A stretch of DNA of 47,743 nt, taken from the NCBI RefSeq assembly GCF_025907915.1, contig NZ_JAPAAF010000035.1, positions 1 to 47,743 on the forward strand, given 5' to 3'. The DNA is from Gaoshiqia sediminis. GTDB taxonomy: Bacteria > Bacteroidota > Bacteroidia > Bacteroidales > Prolixibacteraceae. The position numbers and the translations under genes were made by a program. The notes beneath the pieces are model-generated. The model was given only the letters and a program-made list of their open reading frames with translations, did not search any database and had not been told where the DNA came from. Shown piece by piece: positions 23,516 to 33,600 of this stretch. Position 1 is the first letter of the stretch; every line of letters begins with the position of its first letter.

Positions 23516-25138
23516 TTATTCCACCCGGAACCAGTCAACATCCACATAACCACAATCATTGGTTAGGGTTGAGCTGGTTGCAAACAGTCCCATCTTAGCA
23601 CCAATCCAGCGACCGGCTGCCGGTTGGAAATCTGTACCAAAATCCTTGAAACGCTTGCCATTCAGACTATAGCTGAACGTAGCCACGGCATCATGCGTTG
23701 GGCTGTTGGGGACGTGTTTTACCGTCACTCGCAGATAGATTTCTTTTTGGTCGATGTCTATCGAAGCTTGTTCTTCTTCTGTGCCTCCTGTACGGGCTTT
23801 TATACAGGTATTTTGCACCAGTTTCACGGCGCCGTCTACTTGTTTCAACCCGATATATGAATAATCCTCTCCCATGATCAGCAAGCCGGTGCGGTCGCCT
23901 TCTTCGTGGTTAAAGAAATTAAGTTTGGTGGTTGCGGTAAAGTCGGGAGCCGGAAATTTTTGCAGGAACAGGTTCGGCAATTGCCACAAGCTCACATAGT
24001 CTTCGGGTTGTTGAATGCAGTTGAGGCGCAGGTAGCCCAGGTTGGCCGACATGTAGCCGAAATAGACTTCGGGATTGGCATGCCATTGCCATTGCAAGCC
24101 CCATTCGTGGGTGTTAAACTCGTCGGAAGTTACCAGGGGAGTGGCCGGATATGTTTTGCCAACATTCGGTTTGGTCCATTCGGCAACCGGCTCGCCAATG
24201 CCATCTTTGTTGCTGTCCACACCAGGGATAGGCCATCCATCCACCCAGGTTACCGGTTGCAGGTGAATAATACGTCCGTAAGCCCAGCGGTCCTGAAAAT
24301 GGTAAAACCAGCTGTCGCCGTTTTCCTGTACCACCAATGCTCCCTGGTGAGGTCCGTTGATGTTGGTGTCTCCCTGGTGAAGCACGACTTTCATTTCGTA
24401 CGGTCCCCAAATGTTTTTGGAACGCATAGCCAATTGCCAGCCGGGTTTTACACCACCGGCCGGGGCCATGATGTAATAGTAATCGCCATGCTGGTAGAAT
24501 TTCGCTCCTTCGCAGGTGGTATGGCCGTCGTGACCATCGAATACCATCACGCTATTGCCAATGGCTTGGGTTCCGTCAGCGGTTAGCTCGGTCATCATGA
24601 TGACGGTTTTTACGCCTGCACGACTGCCTGCGAAAGCGTAAGCCATATATGCTTTTCCGTCTTCAGCCCAAATGGGGCAGGCATCAATCAGTCCTTTGCC
24701 TTCTTTTACCATGACCGGTTCGCTCCAGGGGCCTTTCGGATCTTTGGCTTTCACCATGTAAATACCAAAATCGGGGTCGCCCCAGTAAATGTACAATTCA
24801 CCTTCGTGGTAACGGATAGAAGGCGCCCAAACACCATTTCCGTGTTGCGGTGTTTTAAAGTGGTCAATCGGGTATTGTTGTTCCAGGGCGTAACCAATCA
24901 ATTCCCAGTTGACCATATCTTTTGAATGCAGTATCGGCAGACCAGGTGCGCAGTTAAAACTTGAAGCCGTCATATAGAAATCGTCGCCTACCCGGCAAAC
25001 GTCCGGGTCGGAATAGTCGGCAAACAAGATCGGGTTTTTGTATTTGCCGTTGCCCAGGTCGGCGTTCCAGGGCTGGGCTTGAACCGTGGCTGCTACCAGG
25101 AGTACACTGAGAAATGTGAAGAATGATTTTGCTGTCAT
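23516..25138 (-). CDS. Glycoside hydrolase family 43 protein
   Basis: A 540-residue secreted enzyme with a signal peptide ending VQAQ. The five-bladed propeller carries the GH43 acids: Asp44 in SDPDV (general base), Asp152 in DACPIW (pKa modulator) and Glu210 in TCEGAKFY (general acid). A C-terminal beta-sandwich (about 335-540, GDRTGLLIMGEDYSYIGLK) resembles the concanavalin-like domain of beta-xylosidases. Activity should be exo-beta-xylosidase or alpha-L-arabinofuranosidase; the context suggests pectin side chains. Its start codon overlaps the stop of the upstream esterase gene by ATGA, so translation is probably coupled. Confidence 0.92.
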   Translation of the reverse strand: MTAKSFFTFLSVLLVAATVQAQPWNADLGNGKYKNPILFADYSDPDVCRVGDDFYMTASSFNCAPGLPILHSKDMVNWELIGYALEQQYPIDHFKTPQHGNGVWAPSIRYHEGELYIYWGDPDFGIYMVKAKDPKGPWSEPVMVKEGKGLIDACPIWAEDGKAYMAYAFAGSRAGVKTVIMMTELTADGTQAIGNSVMVFDGHDGHTTCEGAKFYQHGDYYYIMAPAGGVKPGWQLAMRSKNIWGPYEMKVVLHQGDTNINGPHQGALVVQENGDSWFYHFQDRWAYGRIIHLQPVTWVDGWPIPGVDSNKDGIGEPVAEWTKPNVGKTYPATPLVTSDEFNTHEWGLQWQWHANPEVYFGYMSANLGYLRLNCIQQPEDYVSLWQLPNLFLQKFPAPDFTATTKLNFFNHEEGDRTGLLIMGEDYSYIGLKQVDGAVKLVQNTCIKARTGGTEEEQASIDIDQKEIYLRVTVKHVPNSPTHDAVATFSYSLNGKRFKDFGTDFQPAAGRWIGAKMGLFATSSTLTNDCGYVDVDWFRVE

Positions 25139-26124
25139 AATCCTTTAGTTTTATTGAAAATTGTATTCAGGAAATCCCGGATATAGCCGTGTGTTTCGTC
25201 AAACCAAGGGTGGAACAACCAAAATGGATGAGGCGTATCGGGAATTTCATGAACTTCATTATAAATGTTATTTGCATTCAGAATGCTTAACAGCGAATCC
25301 CGTCCGGCATGAAAGCGGGGCAGGGCGCTGTTTATATACAGCGTTGGCGGGGTGTTTTTATCCACGTAATTGATGGCAGAAGCATCTTTCCAGAGCTCCG
25401 GCTTTTCGTTGTAGGTGGCGCCAAAAAACATGGCCCCGGCCGAAGGTTTATCGGGATTGGTATCTTTGGCGCTTTCGTTTGGGTCGGTAAAGTCAACCAC
25501 CCCGTCGATGTTTATCAGCGCCTGCACGCGGGCGGTGTGTGCCGGATAAAGCGATGCCGGGTCGTCAAACGTAGTCAAATGACCGGTAGTGGCCAGCAGG
25601 CTGGCCATGGTAGCACCCGACGAGCAGCCCAGCACGGCAATCCGGGTGGTGTCGATGCCATACAATTGGCTGTTGTGCTTCAGAAAACGGATGGCCTCTT
25701 TCAGGTCGTGAACGGCAGCCGGGTACAGTGCTTCGATGGAAAGCCGTTGCCCTACCGTGGCTGTTACATAGCCGTCTATCGCCAGCTTTTGGGCAAGCGG
25801 TACCAGATGCGATTTGTTTCCTGAGCGCCAGCCTCCGCCGTGGATCATCATTACCACCGGGCGGCATGTTTTGTCGCTGTTGTTGGGAAGAAAGACGTCC
25901 ATGCGTAGCAGCCGGTTCTCGCGAACCCGGTACACCTGGTCGGGCAGCGAAAGGACTTTTTCCGAAGCGAATGGTTTTACCGGCCGGGCTTGGGGAAAAT
26001 CCTTTTTAATCTTTTGGAAGGTGGAATACACTGCGAACGATGTGTCTTGCGGAAATTCGTTTTGGGCCATTGCCATCAACGGGGCGATCAGAAGGACGAG
26101 AAAGTAAGTTTTTAGTTTCAGCAT
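25135..26124 (-). CDS. Secreted alpha/beta-hydrolase esterase
   Basis: A 329-residue exported protein with a signal peptide ending AMAQ. It has the oxyanion motif HGGGW at 95-99 and the nucleophile elbow GCSSG with Ser168; a C-terminal His lies in PDTPHPFW. The fold matches acetyl-esterases formerly grouped as CE10, and the setting suggests removal of ester groups from pectic oligosaccharides. It overlaps the GH43 gene by 4 bp (ATGA) and is 24 bp from GH28 on the other side, so the three form one transcription unit. Confidence 0.85.
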   Translation of the reverse strand: MLKLKTYFLVLLIAPLMAMAQNEFPQDTSFAVYSTFQKIKKDFPQARPVKPFASEKVLSLPDQVYRVRENRLLRMDVFLPNNSDKTCRPVVMMIHGGGWRSGNKSHLVPLAQKLAIDGYVTATVGQRLSIEALYPAAVHDLKEAIRFLKHNSQLYGIDTTRIAVLGCSSGATMASLLATTGHLTTFDDPASLYPAHTARVQALINIDGVVDFTDPNESAKDTNPDKPSAGAMFFGATYNEKPELWKDASAINYVDKNTPPTLYINSALPRFHAGRDSLLSILNANNIYNEVHEIPDTPHPFWLFHPWFDETHGYIRDFLNTIFNKTKGL

Positions 26125-26148
26125 GATCTGATGATTGATTGGGTGACT

Positions 26149-27534
26149 TTAATAATCGTAATCCGAGCTTGGGTTCAACTTCAGCTTTTCGGGTTCCCAG
26201 CTGACCGATTTTCCATCAACTGAAACCTGGATTAAGTTGATGTTTTCGGCATAATCCACAAACACACCACGAGAGGCACTATCGACCCTGAAATTTTCAA
26301 TCGTGAAACCGTGCACTTTTTTCAGCTCGTGCCCTTTGATGTAAATGCCGTAGTTGTTGGCCTTTTTACACGTCACGTTGCTGATGTAAATGTCCTGGAT
26401 ATTGGTTGGGAATTCGGTGCCTTCGTTGTGATAGTTCGAAGTAACCATAAAGCAGTCGAGCACTTCGCCAAAATGTACGTTGTTGACGTAAATGTTGGAT
26501 AACTCGCCGCCACGGTCGGGGTTCGATTTCAGATAGATGCCGCGTTTCAGGTAACCGGCATAGTCGCAGTTTTCCACAAACACGTTGCGCACCCCCGACG
26601 ACATTTCGCTACCCATTACTACGGCGTGCAGCCCTTTGAAGTGGCAATTGCGGATGATGATGTTTTCGCTGGGGCGTAGCATGGCCCGGCCTTCGTGGTC
26701 GCGTCCGGCTTTTACGGCCACATTGTCGTCGTTGTTGTTGAAGGTGATGTTTTCGATCAGGATGTCGCGTGAATATTCGGGATCGATGCCGTCGTTATTT
26801 TTGTTTTGGGCATCGTAGGTGAGGCCGCGCAGGGTAACGTTTTCGCACATCAGCAGGTGGATACACCAGAAGGGCGAATCTTCAACCCTTACATCTTCCA
26901 CCAAAATATTCTTGCATTCGAACAATTGCACCAATTGCGGTCGCAGGTAATGTCCTTCACCAAACTGTCGTTCTTCAATCGGCACATTTTGATGGTTCAT
27001 GCCGCGCGAGAGTTGCTGGTCTTCTTTCTGCCGGCTGTGCCAGGGAGCAAAAGTTACCGAGCCTTCTCCGTCGATGGTCCCCTTTCCGGTAATGGCAATG
27101 TTTTCTTTTTGGTAGGCATAAATGAATGGGCTGTAGTTGTAGAGCAGGGTGCCTTCCCAGCTGCTTTTCACTACCGGGAGGTACGAAGCGGGGTTGGTTC
27201 CGAAACGGATGGTAGCTCCTTCTTCCAGATGAAGATTGAGGTTGCTTTCCAGGTGAATGGGGCCATCCACCTGGTAGGTGCCTGCCGGGAACACGACCTT
27301 GCCGCCGCCAGCAGTTTTGCAGGCCTGAATGGCAGCATCAATGGCCGGTTTGCTATCTGTTACAGAGTCGGCAACAGCGCCAAAATCAGTCACTTTAAAC
27401 GTTTGATCCGGAAAGTCAGGGGCCTGGATGCGGGCCAGGATTTCTTCTTTGCTGTCGAGCCGGGTTTTCGGCGCATGGCAGGAAACCAGAAAGGCAACAA
27501 GGAAAAGCAGGAGCAGGTTATAAATCTGTTTCAT
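26149..27534 (-). CDS. Glycoside hydrolase family 28 lipoprotein (polygalacturonase-like, variant active site)
   Basis: A 461-residue lipoprotein (lipobox LVSC, Cys19) with the right-handed beta-helix of GH28 pectinases. N-terminal FKVTDFGAVADSVTD is typical. The active-site equivalents are NNDG at 246-249, the Asp pair 269-270 in NNNDDNVAVKAGRD, GLHAVVMGS with His303, and RGIYLK at 331-336. Compared with classical polygalacturonases (NTDG, DDC, GHG, RIK) the His is shifted by one and the last motif is extended. This suggests a separate subfamily, perhaps acting on substituted galacturonan. Translation goes on into the esterase-GH43 unit. Confidence 0.9.
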   Translation of the reverse strand: MKQIYNLLLLFLVAFLVSCHAPKTRLDSKEEILARIQAPDFPDQTFKVTDFGAVADSVTDSKPAIDAAIQACKTAGGGKVVFPAGTYQVDGPIHLESNLNLHLEEGATIRFGTNPASYLPVVKSSWEGTLLYNYSPFIYAYQKENIAITGKGTIDGEGSVTFAPWHSRQKEDQQLSRGMNHQNVPIEERQFGEGHYLRPQLVQLFECKNILVEDVRVEDSPFWCIHLLMCENVTLRGLTYDAQNKNNDGIDPEYSRDILIENITFNNNDDNVAVKAGRDHEGRAMLRPSENIIIRNCHFKGLHAVVMGSEMSSGVRNVFVENCDYAGYLKRGIYLKSNPDRGGELSNIYVNNVHFGEVLDCFMVTSNYHNEGTEFPTNIQDIYISNVTCKKANNYGIYIKGHELKKVHGFTIENFRVDSASRGVFVDYAENINLIQVSVDGKSVSWEPEKLKLNPSSDYDY

Positions 27535-27639
27535 TTGGTTTGAGTGCTGTTTCGGTTTTTATGGTGCGAAGTGAAAAAATCGGCTTCGGCATTTTATTCA
27601 GGCGACGGTTTTTTGTTTCCGTCTGTCAAAAAAAGCATC

Positions 27640-27698
27640 AAGTATCAGGGAGCCTTCTCCCTTTTCTCTATCAACCAAAACCTGGCGCCCTGATACTT
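27640..27698. promoter_or_regulatory. Perfect 11-bp inverted repeat between DUF4861 and GH28 genes
   Basis: AAGTATCAGGG at 27640-27650 and CCCTGATACTT at 27688-27698 are perfect inverted copies separated by 37 bases. It may be a long stem-loop in the mRNA or a protein-binding site; no T-run follows on the minus strand. Confidence 0.5.
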
Positions 27699-27707
27699 AG
27701 ATTTGCT

Positions 27708-28946
27708 TTATTCGTTTATTAGCCCGGCATCGAGCAGGGCCAGTTGTTTCTTCAGGAAAGTTTCAAATTTTTCAATCGAATCCATTTTCGATGCATCCTG
27801 CTCCCATGCTGCACCATAGAAGTAGGTCAGCTCGTTGTTGGTTGGCTTCAGTACCACCACATGGCTGTATTTGTCTTCGGTCACTTCAAGCAGATCGCTT
27901 TTCTTATAGAAAATGGCCATGCCCATGTGGTCGTTGTGCAAGGTTTGAACACCGAACGTGGCCAGATAAGCCCAATCTCCTTCGCTGTCAGAATTCAACA
28001 CGCTGGTGTTGGGCAGCTTTACGATTCCGGTAGCCAGATTGTCCATCGGGGAGCTGGTTTTCAGATGGCCTTTGGTCAGGTAGCTTCCGGCGCGGATGGA
28101 CAACTCGGAAACCAGGTCGGTTTTGCCTCCGGCGTACTCCCAGCCATAGTATTTGGTGGTTAATTTCGATTCGAGCAGGCCACTGTAGGTCACTTCTGTA
28201 TAGACGCTGTCGGTTTTGGCTACCCGGTTGGCAGCTGAATCAGCCCAGTGGGCAATAGAGCCAATACCCAGTGCGTTGCCGACTTTCAGCACATCGGTGC
28301 CCCAGTCGCACATTTCGTGGTACGAGTCGAAACCGTCGAGGCCAACACCCTGCAATACGAGTGTGTCCACTTTTTTGCCGAAGATGTCAACCGCATTGCG
28401 CCAGTCGAAGTAAAAACGGTAGCCGATTTTGTCCGACTCCCAGCCTGGTCCTTCGTAGCGGATGTCAAATGAGTGGTCGGTATGTTTCTCGTCCATCCAT
28501 ACTGACGTAACATTTTTCCAGGTACCTCCTTGATATTCGTACTGTTCGTTGCCATTGTTTTTGGTTACCCAAACCCATTCGCCGCCTTCTTTCACCGAAA
28601 TTTCGGCCTGTGTTTTTTGCGGAAAGTCAGTTCCTTTTCCGGCCACAAGGGTCAGTTTTTTTTCTTCACCGGCTGCAAAATCGGACTGAATGAGCAGCGC
28701 CGCCGGAGCATTGTCTTTTACGATAATCTGAAACGGAATTTCAGTTTCTCCGTCCAGAATGTGAAAGCCGGTAGTTTGCATCGAAGCAATCGATTGCATT
28801 ACATCGGAAGAAGAAAGCTCATAAGTCAGTTCGGAAACTGGTTCTCCAAGCGGGTTGCTAATGGTGAGGGTTTGTCCTTTTTCCTGCTGCGAACAGGCAG
28901 CCAGTAAAAGTACAGCAAATAAAAAGTTAATGAATCGGAATTTCAT
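27708..28946 (-). CDS. DUF4861 lipoprotein in the pectin locus
   Basis: A 412-residue lipoprotein (lipobox LLAAC, Cys18) recognised as DUF4861 from its pattern of beta-rich repeats, including WVWVTKNNGNEQYEYQGGTWKN and the segment DSYHEMCDWGTDVLKVGNALGIGS. The family occurs next to pectin enzymes in Bacteroidota and its activity is not known to me. Conserved Asp, Glu, His and Trp in the middle would suit a carbohydrate-active site, but this is speculation. It lies between two GH28 genes on the same strand. Confidence 0.82.
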   Translation of the reverse strand: MKFRFINFLFAVLLLAACSQQEKGQTLTISNPLGEPVSELTYELSSSDVMQSIASMQTTGFHILDGETEIPFQIIVKDNAPAALLIQSDFAAGEEKKLTLVAGKGTDFPQKTQAEISVKEGGEWVWVTKNNGNEQYEYQGGTWKNVTSVWMDEKHTDHSFDIRYEGPGWESDKIGYRFYFDWRNAVDIFGKKVDTLVLQGVGLDGFDSYHEMCDWGTDVLKVGNALGIGSIAHWADSAANRVAKTDSVYTEVTYSGLLESKLTTKYYGWEYAGGKTDLVSELSIRAGSYLTKGHLKTSSPMDNLATGIVKLPNTSVLNSDSEGDWAYLATFGVQTLHNDHMGMAIFYKKSDLLEVTEDKYSHVVVLKPTNNELTYFYGAAWEQDASKMDSIEKFETFLKKQLALLDAGLINE

Positions 28947-28979
28947 AATCGGTTATTTTTTTGAGGTTAATGTATTGAA

Positions 28980-29016
28980 ATTCCCCGTCCGACCTGTTGC
29001 CAGGCAGACAGGGAAT
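28980..29016 (-). terminator. Stem-loop downstream of the second GH28 gene
   Basis: An inner perfect hairpin CCTG-TTGC-CAGG is extended by an outer arm (ATTCCC...GGGAAT, with GTC/GAC between). There is no T-run on either side, so it may stabilise or process the mRNA between the GH28 and DUF4861 genes rather than end it. Confidence 0.45.
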
Positions 29017-29026
29017 AATTCAAGCA

Positions 29027-30448
29027 CTAATATAACTCAACTTTTTCGTTATTGATAAAAACGTTATTCAGGTTCAGATTTTTTACATCACGGATCAGGC
29101 TGATATTTTCAACGCCTTTGAAATCGCAGTCGCTGATGAAGATATTTTCAACAGCGTTTTCACCCGCTATCCCCTCCAGACGAAGACCGTATTTGGCAGG
29201 GGTTTTTCCGGTCATATCCGCTGTGATGTTCGAAACATACACGTTGCGAACCATGGGCGGGTAGTTGCCCTGGCCTTCTTTCGGGTCGTATGAGCAGTTA
29301 ATGCGGATAACGGCATCCTTCACCTGGCCGACTTTGATGTTGCGAACATATAGGCCGTCGGTTACACCACCACGATGGTTGTTGGTTTTCAGGCGGATGG
29401 CGCGATCCAAATGGGGGCTGCTCATTTCGCAGTTTTCGGCGAAAATGTTGCGGGCACCACCCGAGATTTCACTGCCGATTACCACGCCTCCGTGTCCTTC
29501 GAGCATTTTGCAATTGCGGATCAGCACATTTTCAGTTGGAATGTTCGGTTTACGGCCATCGGAATTACGGCCTGATTTGAGGGCAATGCAATCGTCGCCG
29601 GTATCGAAAATGCAATTTTCAACCAGCACGTTTTTGCACGATTCAGGGTCAAATCCGTCTGAGTTTGGTCCGAGGCTTTCGATGTGAACACCGCGGAAGA
29701 TGATGTCTTTTGATAGGATGGGATGAACCACCCAAAATGGTGCATTTACGATTTTAATATCTTCAATTTTTACCGAAGTGCAATGGATGAAGCTGATGAA
29801 CTGAGGGCGCAGGTAATGCCCTTCGCCGGCCTGGCGTTCGAACAACGGCGCTTCTTCGCGTTCCCATTTGTCGAGCAGCGGACGTCCGGTTTCGAGCAGT
29901 TGGCTGGGCATGCCTTCTTTCCATCCGTATTGAGCCTGGCCTTTCCAGGGCCACCAGGTGTCATTGCTGCCTTGTCCGTCCAGTGTTCCTTTGCCGGTGA
30001 TGGCAAAGTTGTTTTGCCCGTTGGCGTAAACAAGCGGCGAATAGTTAAAGCAGTCATTCCCTTCCCAGCGGGTTTGTACCAAGGGCAGATAATCTTTCGG
30101 ATTGGTCGAGAATTTCAGTAACGCACCTTCCGAAACGTGCAGGTTGACATCATTTTTCAGGTGAATGGCACCAGTCAGGAAGGTTCCCTTCGGAACGAGT
30201 ACGGTACCACCCCCTGTTTTTGAGCAGGTGTCGATGGCTTTTTGAATTGCTTCCGTATTCAGGGTTTCTCCGTCGGCAACCGCGCCAAAATCAACAATAT
30301 TGTAGGTTTTATCTTTGAAGGAGGGCTCCTTCATATTAGCGATAATCTGGTAGATTTCTTCCCACTTTTGGGTGTCCTGTTGCGCGCTTACCAATAAGGT
30401 TGCGCAGGAAATCAGGAATAAACTCAGGGCAAATTTTACTGTCTTCAT
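29027..30448 (-). CDS. Glycoside hydrolase family 28 (polygalacturonase-like)
   Basis: A 473-residue secreted enzyme with a signal peptide ending VSAQ. It carries canonical GH28 motifs: NSDG at 262-265, GDDC at 284-287 (Asp285, Asp286), EGHGG with His319, and RLK at 352-354. It should hydrolyse alpha-1,4-galacturonic linkages in pectin, either in endo or exo fashion. It is the first gene of the minus-strand group and faces the regulator gene across a 208-bp gap, so it is the most likely direct target of that regulator. No Bacteroidota -7 box was recognised upstream. Confidence 0.93.
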   Translation of the reverse strand: MKTVKFALSLFLISCATLLVSAQQDTQKWEEIYQIIANMKEPSFKDKTYNIVDFGAVADGETLNTEAIQKAIDTCSKTGGGTVLVPKGTFLTGAIHLKNDVNLHVSEGALLKFSTNPKDYLPLVQTRWEGNDCFNYSPLVYANGQNNFAITGKGTLDGQGSNDTWWPWKGQAQYGWKEGMPSQLLETGRPLLDKWEREEAPLFERQAGEGHYLRPQFISFIHCTSVKIEDIKIVNAPFWVVHPILSKDIIFRGVHIESLGPNSDGFDPESCKNVLVENCIFDTGDDCIALKSGRNSDGRKPNIPTENVLIRNCKMLEGHGGVVIGSEISGGARNIFAENCEMSSPHLDRAIRLKTNNHRGGVTDGLYVRNIKVGQVKDAVIRINCSYDPKEGQGNYPPMVRNVYVSNITADMTGKTPAKYGLRLEGIAGENAVENIFISDCDFKGVENISLIRDVKNLNLNNVFINNEKVELY

Positions 30449-30656
30449 GTGTTTTAAGAAATTGAATGGTTTACATGGATTACGAAGGAAGCTTTCAAAA
30501 AGGCAGCCTTCGCCCTTAAAAACTAACGTGTCAAAAGTAAGTTTTACAGCACAGATCTACTGGTGACAAAATGATTGTTGAGGGGGTACGAATTGTCGTT
30601 TGTTTTGAAGTATAAGCTTTTTATCCTACTTTTCGCATCCGAAAAATCAGGCGCCA
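30449..30656. promoter_or_regulatory. Divergent control region between GH28 and the HTCS gene
   Basis: The 208-bp gap separates the outward-facing GH28 and regulator genes. On the plus strand TTTG at 30604-30607 and TACTTTTC at 30627-30634 stand exactly 19 bp apart and match the Bacteroidota promoter at 11 of 12 defined or near-defined positions; the start would lie about 17 bases before the GTG. No clear operator repeat was found. Confidence 0.5.
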
Positions 30657-33600
30657 GTGAAAATTTTTGGTCACATACTTTCTTTCTTCCTCCTGACTAT
30701 CATGGCACTACAGGCAGAGGCCATCGATATTGAGCGTTTCGAGGTGCTGAATACCAGTGATGGCCTTTCGCAAAATTCGGTGCAAAGCATCTTTTGCGAC
30801 AGTCGTGGCTATATGTGGTTTGGTACCATGGACGGCCTGAACCGTTACGACGGCTACGAGTTCAAAATTTTTAAAACCAATTTTAACGATCCATATTCGT
30901 TGACCAACAACCGCATTGTTTCCATTTGGGAAGACCGGCAGGGCTTTATCTGGCTCGAATCGCACGACGGGCATTATCATTACCTGGATCATCGTACCGA
31001 GCGTTTTTATTCTTTCCCCTCCAAAACTGAGCCCGGAAACCCGCGAAATACGCGAATTACCTCTTTCCTGGAGCATGAAGGTGCAATCTGGCTGGGTACC
31101 TCCAATGCCGGTATTTACCGGTTGAGATTGCCTGATGAGGACGGCATCTACCAGGTGGAAACCCTGGATAAGGAGAGTGATGGTTTGTCAGCCGACTCGG
31201 TGCGCTTTGTAGTGAGCGACCCGGATGGCGGTGTCTGGGTTGGGACTAATGCGGGACTGAATCTGTACCAATCGGACACCGAAGTCAAAGCCGGTTTGCG
31301 TGTCTATATGGAAGAACGGTCCTTTACCTGCGGTGTGGCTACTGATAACGAATTGTTTTTAGGCACCGAAAGCTCCGGTATTTTACGGATTGATCTTCAG
31401 CAATATGAAGTTTCGGCATTGCCGGTATCCGACTTTCGCGACAATGTTACTGTGATGCACCTGACAAGCAACGGCATGCTGGTTGCTGGCACCAATCGTT
31501 CGGGACTGCTGGTTTACGACCCGGCAACCGGAGACGAAAAACGATTTATGCCCGGCCAGTATATTGAGGACGTTTTTGAGGACAGCCGTGGGAATTTGTG
31601 GGTCAGCACCCTCAGCTTTGGCATTACCCGCATTGACAATCAACTGGAAAAGTCTGCTTTCCACGAACTGGTCCCTCGCGAAATTCAATCGCTGGTGGAT
31701 TTGCAACGGCAATATCTTTTTGAAGACAGCGACTCAATCCTATGGGTGGCTACGCATGGGGGCGGGTTGGGGGTATTCAACGAGAAAAGCCAATCGTTTC
31801 AGTTTTTCCGAAACGATCCCAACAATCCAAATTCGCTCAGTTCCGATATTGCCTATTGTGTAGCGCAGGACCAGTCGGGACTGATTTGGGTGGGCACCGG
31901 TCAGTTTAACGGAGGAGTGAACAAAGTGATTCCGGCTAATCCGCTTTTTCGCCAACTGAAAGTTGAAAAGACGATCTCAAATTTGTCTGACAATGTGGTG
32001 CGTGCCATGATGCAGGACCGGGGAAACAACATCTGGCTGGCTACAAAATCCGGCCAATTGTATGTGTACGATACCAATTTCCGCTTGCTGAAAGAGTTTC
32101 CCGGCATTCCGACCGGAAGCGGGAATCTGCCTCGCTTCAATGTATATGCCCTGTTGCAGGACAAAGATGGGTTTCTCTGGATAGGCTCCAAAGGTGGGGG
32201 GCTGGCCCGTAGCCGAAAGCCGCTGCATCAATACGCCTCGTACAACGACATCATTTTCCGTATTTATCGCTACGATCCGGATAGCCCGGTAGCGCTGGCC
32301 GACAACAACATTTACGCATTGATGCAGGACCGGCAGGGGCAAATCTGGGTGGGCACCTACGGAAAAGGCATCAACTTAATTGACAAGCCAGGAGCAGATC
32401 CGTTGACTTTTCGTCTGGTTTCAACCGAGAACAGCAACCTGTCGAGCAACGAGGTGAGGCAGATCTTTGAAGATGCATCGGGCAACATTTGGGTGGCCAC
32501 CACCTTCGGGCTGAATCAGCTGGTGAGCGCTTCGGATGCTGACACGCTGCGCTTCCGTTCGTTCTTCTATGATGTAAACGATCCGCAGAGCCTGAGCTAC
32601 AACGATGTGGTCCATATTTTCGAGGATTCGGACCGGCAGCTGTGGTTTGGTACATTCGGTGGCGGGCTCAACCGCCTGCAACGCTTAACGGATGAGCAAG
32701 CTATCTTCAATCTGGTAACCCGAAAGAACGGGCTGATCAGTGATGCCGTGTTTGGCATCCTGGAAGATGAAAGCGGTAACCTTTGGCTAAGTACCGAGAA
32801 TGGCATATCGAAGTATGAAGTGGAAACCGGCCAGTTTTATAATTTCGACGAAAATAACGGGTTGCAATGCAGTAATTTTTCCGAAGGTACCTGTCTGAAG
32901 TTGAACGATGGGCGCCTCCTGTTCGGTACGTTGGATGGCCTGCTGGTGGTTTCAAATAAGGAGTGGAACCCTGAGAAGTTCCAACCGCCGGTCGTGTTCA
33001 CCCACTTTTCCATTTTCAACCAGGATGTGTCGTTCCGGGCCGACGATTCGCCGCTTCAAAAGCACATCAACTATACCGATCACGTTGTGCTGAAGTACAA
33101 CCAGTCGAGCTTTAGCATCGAGTATGCTGCCCTGAGCTTTTTCGATCCGCGGAAGAATGCCTATGCCTACACGCTGGATGGTTTTGATCAGCAGTGGTAC
33201 GATGTACGCAACGAACGCAAAGCTTCGTACACCAATCTCCCCCCCGGTGAATATACCTTTTTGGTACGGGCGGCCAATTGGGACGGCACGTGGTCTGACA
33301 CGCCGCGCGAACTGAAAATCACAATCCTGCCGCCCTGGTGGCGCACCCATTTGGCTTACGTGGTCTATGTGCTGCTGTTTTTGCTGGTGGCCGAGGTGTC
33401 GCGCCGTATCTTCACCAAATACAATCGCCTGCGCACCGACCTGCGGGTGGAACGCAAGGTGAACGAGATCAAGCTGAAGTTCTTCACCAACATCTCCCAC
33501 GAAATACGCACCCCGCTCACGCTGGTTCTGGGGCCGCTGGAAGATATGAAACGCATGGCCGACCTTCCGCCGCAACTGAAAACGCCCATCCAAACCATGA

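Noticed and set aside
26149-27534. The variant GH28 as an inactive enzyme
   Set aside because: The Asp triad is kept (Asp248, Asp269, Asp270) and the altered His and Arg-Lys motifs look like a subfamily pattern, so loss of activity is not supported.
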